This document shows, one piece after another, positions 5,085 through 9,333 of a DNA stretch of 9,333 bases. A program made the position numbers and the translations under genes. How positions within the stretch are numbered: the stretch's first letter is position 1; each line of letters begins with the position of its first letter. The stretch is from Thermoflexales bacterium (GTDB taxonomy: Bacteria > Chloroflexota > Anaerolineae > Fen-1058), in assembly GCA_016931085.1 (NCBI GenBank), contig JAFGFO010000280.1, positions 1-9,333 on the forward strand, in the 5' to 3' direction. Below the pieces are notes generated by a model, which had not been told where the DNA came from, made no database searches, and saw only the letters and a program-made list of their open reading frames with translations.

Positions 5085-7301
5085 TCAGGCTTGGACCTCA
5101 ACCACCAGCATGGCCATGTCGTCGTACTGCTCGGCCGTGCCCTGGTAGGCTGCCAGATCGGCCAGGGTGGCGGTGCACAGCTCGCTGGCCGGCAGGCTGG
5201 CGTGAGAACACAGGGAGGCGATCAAGCGACTCAGCTCAAAGGGGCGGCCGGCCGGCGAGAGGCTGTCGACCAGCCCATCTGTGTACAACACCAGGCGGTC
5301 GCCAGGCACCAAAACGACTTGCTCCTCTGAAAGATGCAATTCGTCTGCCTCAAGCAAGCCAAGAAAGGCGCCCTCGCCGCCCATGGCTTGGGCAAGGCCG
5401 TTTCGAAGCAGCAGCGGCCGGTCGTGACCGGCGCGCGTATAGGTCATCTGCCGTCTGCTCACGTCGACAACGCCGTAGAACACGGTCACAAACATGTTCG
5501 GTTGGCCCAGCTCGGCCAGCAAGCGATGGACATTGGTCAACACGGCCTGCGGCGAGCGCTCGCGGCGTGCTTCGGCCAACAAGAGACTGCGAGTCAGGGC
5601 CATGAACAGTGCGGCCGGCATGCCCTTGTCCGACACGTCGGCAATGACCACCCCAAAGCAATCGGCGTCGAGCGATATGACATCGTAAAAGTCGCCACCC
5701 ACCTGGCGAGCCGGCAAGCAGCGGGCGGCAAAGGCAAAGCCTGGCACGAGTGGGAAAGTGAGCGGCAGCAGCCTTTGCTGGACCTGGCGGGCCAGCTCCA
5801 ATTCCCGCTCCAGCCGCTCTTTTTTGACCAATTCCACCTGGGCGGCTTCCAATTGGGCGATCTTGTCGCGGAGCGCCTCGATCAAGCCGGCGCGCTGGAG
5901 CGCCACGGCGGCCTGGTTGGTAAAAGCCTGGAGCATGGCAACCTCGCCCGGCGTAAAGCCGGCCTTGTGCGAGGTATGGACGATCATCAGCCCAACCACC
6001 TCGTTCTGAGCGATGAGCGGCACGCGCAAGCCAGCCTTCATCCGCACACTCTCGACCACACCAGGTGGGCTGGCGTTGAAGGGGGCAGGTTCGGCGCTGG
6101 CAGCCGCCGCCCCTCCCACGCCCATCACGCGCCCGGCGTCCAGCCGTTGGTGCAGGAGGGCGGGGTCCCAACCGTGCACAGCCAGGATTTCGACCGTGCC
6201 GTCGGCTTGTAAAAAGTACAAGATGGCCCGCTCCGCGCTACACAAGTCGCGCGTGCAGCGGCAAACCCGGGCAGCCAGGTCGTCAAGCTCGGTCGCCGTG
6301 ACCAAGGTCTGGCTGATGCCCTGAAGCGAGATCAAGGCTTCGGCCTGGTGCTCGAGGACGTGATGGGCGGCCTCCAATTGGACCAGCTTGCGTTCGAGCG
6401 TGGCGCTTGATTCGATCCGGGACTGCTCGCCGCTGGTAAACAAGCGGTACAAGCGATAGAGCTGCGCCGCGCGAAAACTGAGCACGTCGTCGAGAGGCAC
6501 ATGGCCGGCAAGCGCCAGGTGCAGAATATACTCGTCCAACGGCAGGCGGCTGGGCTGATCGAAGCAGCCGGCCGTGCCGGGCGGCCGGCGAAAGACGTCA
6601 AAGGCAGCCAGGCTGCCCAGGCGCCCACTGTGGCGGCAAGCGGCGCAGCCGGGCGATTGGAAAAACTCGCCCGCCAGGGGAACGTCGGGATAGCGGCGGC
6701 CCAGCTCAGCCAGGCAAGCGGCGTCGGGTTGGCAAGCCTGCTTGCAATGGGGGCAGAGCGTGGCGACATGTTGGACGGTCACGACCCACCTGAGATGGCT
6801 CAACAGCTCGTCCGGCACCCCCATATCACGCAAGTGGAAAGCGACACCAGCCCCACATAGGGCCGTGTCCAGTTGCGCCAGCACCAGCAGCCCACGTCCG
6901 GCCGCTTCAAGCGCGGCGACGGCGGACTCGACGTCGAGCTGGTCGACGACGACCACACCCGCATGCCGCTGCGCGGCGGCAGCGATCCGCCCGGCGTATG
7001 TGTATGGTGGTGTGATCAAGGCCCACTCGACCTGGCGATTCAAGCTGCGCGGGAGGCGTGCCACACCCTTGTCCCTGGCCACGACGAGCGCCCGGGCCGG
7101 GGCGCCCGCAGCCCCCGGACGGCTGGTCAGGATCTGGCGCATCAGGATACGAAAGATGGTCGACCGGCTGCTAGGCACGAAATCCTCGCCAAAGGCGGGC
7201 GGCATACCGGCGACGATGACCAGGCCAGCCTCTTCCATCACCAATTGCTCGACAAGCACATCAAGCTGCGGCAGGTGAAAAAAATCCTTGAGGTCTAGCA
7301 C
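5085..7301 (-). CDS. SpoIIE/RsbU-type PP2C phosphatase with GAF domain and degenerate GspE-like N-terminus
   Basis: Predicted Ser/Thr phosphatase of partner-switching signalling, probably acting on an anti-sigma-antagonist-type partner. Residues 505-737 are the SpoIIE/PP2C domain: ELARQVQQRLLP, GGDFYD (D537, D540), IADVSDKGMPAALFMA, AGHDRPLLL, LYTDGLVD (D675), YDDMAML (D727, D728), so metal ligands are present. Residues 334-470 are a GAF sensor, and 475-505 a likely coiled coil. Residues 1-290 read like a GspE/PilB secretion ATPase that has lost its ATP site: GLVIVAG stands where Walker A begins but lacks GxxGxGKT; VVVVDQLDVESA replaces the Walker B VGEIRDxETA, and LAQLDT replaces LATLHT. Its zinc site is kept: CPHC (183-186) and CAAC (219-222). 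The start is GTG with no ribosome-binding sequence, because the preceding 42 bp are heptamer repeats. It lies downstream of the zinc-ribbon gene on the same strand. Confidence 0.88.
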   Translation of the reverse strand: MLDLKDFFHLPQLDVLVEQLVMEEAGLVIVAGMPPAFGEDFVPSSRSTIFRILMRQILTSRPGAAGAPARALVVARDKGVARLPRSLNRQVEWALITPPYTYAGRIAAAAQRHAGVVVVDQLDVESAVAALEAAGRGLLVLAQLDTALCGAGVAFHLRDMGVPDELLSHLRWVVTVQHVATLCPHCKQACQPDAACLAELGRRYPDVPLAGEFFQSPGCAACRHSGRLGSLAAFDVFRRPPGTAGCFDQPSRLPLDEYILHLALAGHVPLDDVLSFRAAQLYRLYRLFTSGEQSRIESSATLERKLVQLEAAHHVLEHQAEALISLQGISQTLVTATELDDLAARVCRCTRDLCSAERAILYFLQADGTVEILAVHGWDPALLHQRLDAGRVMGVGGAAAASAEPAPFNASPPGVVESVRMKAGLRVPLIAQNEVVGLMIVHTSHKAGFTPGEVAMLQAFTNQAAVALQRAGLIEALRDKIAQLEAAQVELVKKERLERELELARQVQQRLLPLTFPLVPGFAFAARCLPARQVGGDFYDVISLDADCFGVVIADVSDKGMPAALFMALTRSLLLAEARRERSPQAVLTNVHRLLAELGQPNMFVTVFYGVVDVSRRQMTYTRAGHDRPLLLRNGLAQAMGGEGAFLGLLEADELHLSEEQVVLVPGDRLVLYTDGLVDSLSPAGRPFELSRLIASLCSHASLPASELCTATLADLAAYQGTAEQYDDMAMLVVEVQA

Positions 7302-7343
7302 GTTAATTATTAATTGTTAATTGTTAATTTTTAATTGTTAATA
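7302..7343. repeat. Six tandem heptamers GTTAATT
   Basis: The 42 bp read as six units in register: GTTAATT, ATTAATT, GTTAATT, GTTAATT, TTTAATT, GTTAATA. They fill exactly the space between the TGA stop of the zinc-ribbon gene (7344-7346) and the GTG start of the SpoIIE gene (7299-7301). The array leaves no ribosome-binding sequence for the second gene and is very AT-rich against its surroundings. Confidence 0.92.
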
Positions 7344-7904
7344 TCAAGATTTGCCCTGGGCGGCGGCCAGGGCATCGCGAGCCAGGGGATGAGCGGGGTC
7401 TAACAGCACGGCCTCTTCGAGGCGATCGATGCGCTTGGCCGGCTCGTCGGCGGTGGCGCTCCACCAGATCCAGGCGTCGATATACTTGGGGGCGGTGTGC
7501 ACCAGGGCCTGGAAGCGTTGGGCCGCCTGGGCGCGCTCGCCACGTCGCAGCAACAGGTAAGCGCCCACAAAGCCCAGGATTTCCTCTTGCGCCGGCTGGT
7601 ATTGCCCGGCGGCTGGCAAGCCTGACACTTTGCCCATGGCTTCCTGGTAAGTTTGAAAAAACGCCAGCGCATCTTGGGGTGTGCGGAGTGTAAAGCTGCG
7701 GTCTGGGGTATGCATGCCGTTCCAATGAGCCACCAACTCTGCCAGGAATGGCCGGTGTGTTTCTATCTTGGGGGTCGACGGCGGCTGGTTGCGCAACGGC
7801 GCGTCGACGGGAGGCTTGTAGCCGCACTGCGGGCAGTGGGCTGGCTCGATCCAAGGATCGTATTCACTTTTATGGCCACAATCTGGACAAACGAATGTCT
7901 GCAT
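7344..7904 (-). CDS. Zinc-ribbon protein with TPR-like C-terminus
   Basis: A small protein (186 aa) that I cannot assign to a named family. Residues 5-28 form a zinc ribbon with C6-x2-C9 and C24-x2-C27 (FVCPDCG and HCPQCGYK). A proline-rich linker (31-48) follows, then helices. Residues about 105-183 resemble tetratricopeptide repeats (GAYLLLRRGERAQAAQRFQALVHTAPKYIDAW, then RIDRLEEAVLLDPAHPLARDAL). It has no signal peptide or membrane segment. AGGGAG lies about nine bases before the ATG at 7904. It shares a strand with, and lies 42 bp upstream of, the SpoIIE phosphatase gene, so it may be a partner or scaffold for it; that is inference from position only. The short gap to the upstream transporter gene (54 bp) leaves open whether it has its own promoter. 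Confidence 0.8.
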   Translation of the reverse strand: MQTFVCPDCGHKSEYDPWIEPAHCPQCGYKPPVDAPLRNQPPSTPKIETHRPFLAELVAHWNGMHTPDRSFTLRTPQDALAFFQTYQEAMGKVSGLPAAGQYQPAQEEILGFVGAYLLLRRGERAQAAQRFQALVHTAPKYIDAWIWWSATADEPAKRIDRLEEAVLLDPAHPLARDALAAAQGKS

Positions 7905-7958
7905 ATGTTAACTCCCTAAAAAACGTGCTTTATCGACACACAAGTCGCCCAGGCCCGA

Positions 7959-8675
7959 TCAACGAATCTCTAGCTTGAAGGGGTTGAAATCTGTGTTGTA
8001 ATCATAATAGTCTTCGTTTTCAGCTCGCTTGAGCGATTTGACGACTCGATAGGTCACCGGCGTCATCAGCGCTTCGATGCCGCACTTGAACAAGTAGTTA
8101 GTCGTCACCAACGTAAGCCAAATGGCTGGATCGAAGCCGGGGACTCGCAGCCACGTGGCGAGCGTGACGAACAACAGTGTGTCTAACCCTTCTCCCACGA
8201 GCGTGCTACCGATAGTGCGTGTCCACAACCAGCGCCCCTGGGTCAAGACCTTCATTTTGGCCAGGGTGAACGAGTTGGAAAATTCCCCCCCGAAATACGC
8301 CACCAGGCTGGCGAGGATGATCGCGCCGCTGCTTACGCCGCCGAGCACGGCATCGTACTGAGCCTGGCCGACGTTCGCCAGCCAGGTAGCTTCGCCGGGG
8401 AGTTTGCTTACTGTCCAGAAGGTCACGCTCATCAGAGAGGCGCAGGCAAAGCCCGTCCAAATCACACGCCGGCTGCGGCGGTAGCCGTACACTTCAGTCA
8501 GCACATCGCCAAAGATATAACTCACCGGGAAAAGCAGTGTGCCGGCGTCGAAAGCCAGCGGCAAGCCCAGCAGCGACACACCCCAATCTACAATTTTAGC
8601 CGACGAGGCGACGTTGCTCACCAGCAAGACGGTCACAAACAAGGCCGTAATCAGATCAAGATATTTATACCGCAT
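7959..8675 (-). CDS. yhhQ: Queuosine precursor transporter, YhhQ family
   Basis: Inner-membrane carrier that imports 7-deazaguanine precursors (preQ0/preQ1) used to make queuosine in tRNA. It has about six hydrophobic segments over 238 aa. Family motifs are clear: SNVASSAKIV near the N-terminus, FPVSYIFGDVLTEVYGYRRSRRVIW, FGGEFSNSFTLAKMKVLTQG, LWTRTIGSTLVGEGLDTLLF, and a tyrosine/acid-rich tail ending DFNPFKLEIR. I chose the ATG at 8675 rather than a TTG 21 bases upstream, because AGGTGA stands four bases before that ATG and the family begins around MRYKYLDLI. The gene follows tRNA-Leu on the same strand, beyond a terminator. No queuosine synthesis genes are in the window, so the cell may salvage precursors. 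The ribosome-binding site can be hidden in a hairpin (8680-8701). Confidence 0.93.
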   Translation of the reverse strand: MRYKYLDLITALFVTVLLVSNVASSAKIVDWGVSLLGLPLAFDAGTLLFPVSYIFGDVLTEVYGYRRSRRVIWTGFACASLMSVTFWTVSKLPGEATWLANVGQAQYDAVLGGVSSGAIILASLVAYFGGEFSNSFTLAKMKVLTQGRWLWTRTIGSTLVGEGLDTLLFVTLATWLRVPGFDPAIWLTLVTTNYLFKCGIEALMTPVTYRVVKSLKRAENEDYYDYNTDFNPFKLEIR

Positions 8676-8679
8676 AGTC

Positions 8680-8701
8680 TCACCTGCTTGGGGCAAGGTG
8701 A
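8680..8701 (-). promoter_or_regulatory. Possible ribosome-binding-site-sequestering hairpin of yhhQ
   Basis: In the minus-strand transcript TCACCT pairs with AGGTGA, the ribosome-binding sequence four bases before the yhhQ start, and inner TTG/CAA pairs can extend the stem. Only about 35 bases separate the terminator (8711) from the start codon, so the leader is very short. It does not match preQ1 riboswitch consensus sequences that I know. Confidence 0.4.
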
Positions 8702-8710
8702 ACGAGAATC

Positions 8711-8745
8711 AAAAAAGCCCACCCTCGCGTTGGCCTGGCTTTTTT
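8711..8745 (-). terminator. Intrinsic terminator after tRNA-Leu
   Basis: AAAAAAGCC (8711-8719) and GGCTTTTTT (8737-8745) pair perfectly, and weaker inner CC/GG pairs extend the stem. On the minus strand the stem ends in six T, so it can stop the tRNA-Leu transcript about 40 bases past the tRNA. The symmetry would let it work in both directions. It also lies right before yhhQ, so read-through could feed that gene. Confidence 0.75.
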
Positions 8746-8787
8746 CACAGCTACCCCGGCAAGGACAAGGGCCATTTTGGGAGAAGA

Positions 8788-8870
8788 TGCCGAAGGAGGG
8801 AATCGAACCCTCACGAGCGAAGCTCACACGAGTTTGAGTCGTGCGCGTCTGCCAGTTCCGCCACTTCGGC
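8788..8870 (-). tRNA. tRNA-Leu (anticodon CAA)
   Basis: The minus strand gives an 83-nt class II tRNA: acceptor stem GCCGAAG/CTTCGGC with discriminator A, D-arm TGGCGGAACTGGCAGAC, anticodon stem CACGA/TCGTG around loop CTCAAAC (anticodon CAA, codon TTG), a long variable arm (GAGCTTCGCTC), and T-arm GAGGG-TTCGATT-CCCTC. CCA is not encoded. Confidence 0.96.
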
Positions 8871-8883
8871 TTGATCCGTGCAA

Positions 8884-8912
8884 AGTATAACCGAGTGTGC
8901 TCAAAGTGTCAA
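8884..8912 (-). promoter_or_regulatory. Promoter of tRNA-Leu
   Basis: Read on the minus strand: a perfect TTGACA, a 17-bp spacer, then TATACT, ending 13 bases before the tRNA 5' end. It uses the same box sequences and spacing as the padR promoter, which supports both calls. Confidence 0.88.
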
Positions 8913-8922
8913 GTGTGGTACA

Positions 8923-9251
8923 ATGGTCAAAATGGTCAAAGCATTCGCGCAGGCATTTCACCCCGGCCAATGGCTGTCTGGCCTGGCAGCCGGCCTCGTG
9001 ACAGGCATCATCGCCGTCACCGTCTCGGCAGCCTTTGCCGCGCTCATCTTTGCTGGCCCGCTGTCATCCTACGTCCCGGCCGCCATCTGGCCCACCCCTC
9101 CCCCCTGGTTCAAGCCCCACTGCTGGCCAGGTAGCTGCCGGGACTGCTCTTCGCCGTGCTCATGCTGCTCGCTTTGCGCCGTTACCAGCACGTCTTGATC
9201 GTGCCCGGCATGTTGCTGACCAGCATCGCGGCATTTCATGCCGTGTTATAG
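8923..9251 (+). pseudogene. Remnant of a SulP-like anion transporter
   Basis: Two parts in different frames read as pieces of one membrane protein. From ATG 8923 (or 8932), residues such as GLVTGIIAVTVSAAFAALIF and AGPLSSYVPAAIW match the first membrane segments of SulP-type transporters. After about 9095 the frame turns into proline/cysteine-rich nonsense. In another frame, 9135-9251 reads LPGLLFAVLMLLALRRY followed by a second hydrophobic run and a TAG stop, which resembles a central SulP segment. That second frame has a TAG at 9132-9134 directly before it. So the gene has lost most of its length and carries both a frameshift and a stop. The start region is a tandem ATGGTCAAA duplicate with no ribosome-binding sequence; TACAAT (8919-8924) lacks a good -35 box. 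The family name is inferred from short matches. Confidence 0.55.
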
Positions 9252-9333
9252 AATTACCCATGAAAAACTATCACAACCGCGAAGATTTTCGCTTGCGCGC
9301 CGAGCACGCAGAGTGCGCCGAGAAGATTTTTAA
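9252..9333. other. Tail of the window, no gene called
   Basis: A short open frame could start with ATG at 9260 (MKNYHNREDFRLRAEHAEC) and reaches the window edge. Its DNA (GCGAA/TTCGC hairpin at 9279-9292; GCCGAGCACGCAGAG) looks more like interspersed repeat sequence than a gene start, and no ribosome-binding site precedes it. Confidence 0.3.

Noticed and set aside
5334..6212. Plus-strand 292-codon open frame opposite the SpoIIE gene
   Set aside because: It is the antisense of an unmistakable phosphatase, with no start signal and no recognisable motif.
7302..7346. Read-through fusion of the zinc-ribbon protein with the SpoIIE protein
   Set aside because: The two are in the same frame, but the heptamers supply several in-frame TAA stops after the TGA.
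8676..8696. TTG start for the queuosine transporter at 8696
   Set aside because: The ATG at 8675 has AGGTGA four bases upstream and fits family N-termini; the TTG has no ribosome-binding sequence.
8680..8760. preQ1 riboswitch ahead of yhhQ
   Set aside because: I looked for the class I pattern (short G-rich hairpin followed by an A-rich tail) and did not find it; the A-run here belongs to the terminator.

Overview
The window is bacterial chromosomal DNA of moderately high G+C. Genes sit on both strands, intergenic gaps are short, and many gaps are filled by short direct repeats. Those repeats, the mix of families (PadR/GyrI regulator, C45-type hydrolase, BtrH-like protein, SpoIIE phosphatase with GAF) and tRNA genes without encoded CCA resemble Chloroflexota (Anaerolineae-like) genomes. 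That taxonomic guess is inference, not proof.

Layout. (1) 101-1078 (-) is a complete XerC/D-like tyrosine recombinase, which appears less G+C-rich than its neighbours. It lies just beyond the 3' end of a tRNA-Val(CAC) gene (1250-1323, -), the usual arrangement at the tRNA end of an integrated element. The 170 bp between them hold dyads and a 15-bp repeat that covers the integrase start codon. (2) 1324-1646 has no gene. It holds the tRNA-Val promoter, a probable 141-bp MITE with terminal inverted repeats and a 5-bp target duplication, a hairpin, and a near-consensus promoter overlapped by a dyad operator. (3) 1647-5010 (+) is a likely three-gene operon: a PadR regulator fused in frame to a GyrI-like ligand-binding domain, a predicted lipoprotein of the C45/choloylglycine-hydrolase Ntn superfamily, and a BtrH_N/DUF4872 protein. 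The last two are 3 bp apart and translationally coupled. (4) 5085-7904 (-) is a pair: a zinc-ribbon/TPR-like protein followed by a 738-aa SpoIIE-type phosphatase with a GAF domain. The phosphatase begins with what reads as a degenerate GspE/PilB ATPase domain. The 42-bp gap between the two genes is exactly six heptamer repeats. (5) 7959-8675 (-) is a queuosine-precursor transporter (YhhQ family), preceded by a possible ribosome-binding-site hairpin, a terminator, and a tRNA-Leu(CAA) gene (8788-8870, -) with a consensus promoter. (6) 8923-9251 (+) is a decayed remnant that looks like a SulP-type anion transporter.

Working model (inference): the PadR-GyrI protein senses a small molecule through its GyrI-like domain and represses its own operon, so ligand would release an exported Ntn amidase/acyltransferase and a cytoplasmic papain-like acyltransferase. 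This is the best candidate for an undescribed small system here. The SpoIIE protein with a pseudo-GspE head is the most unusual single architecture.
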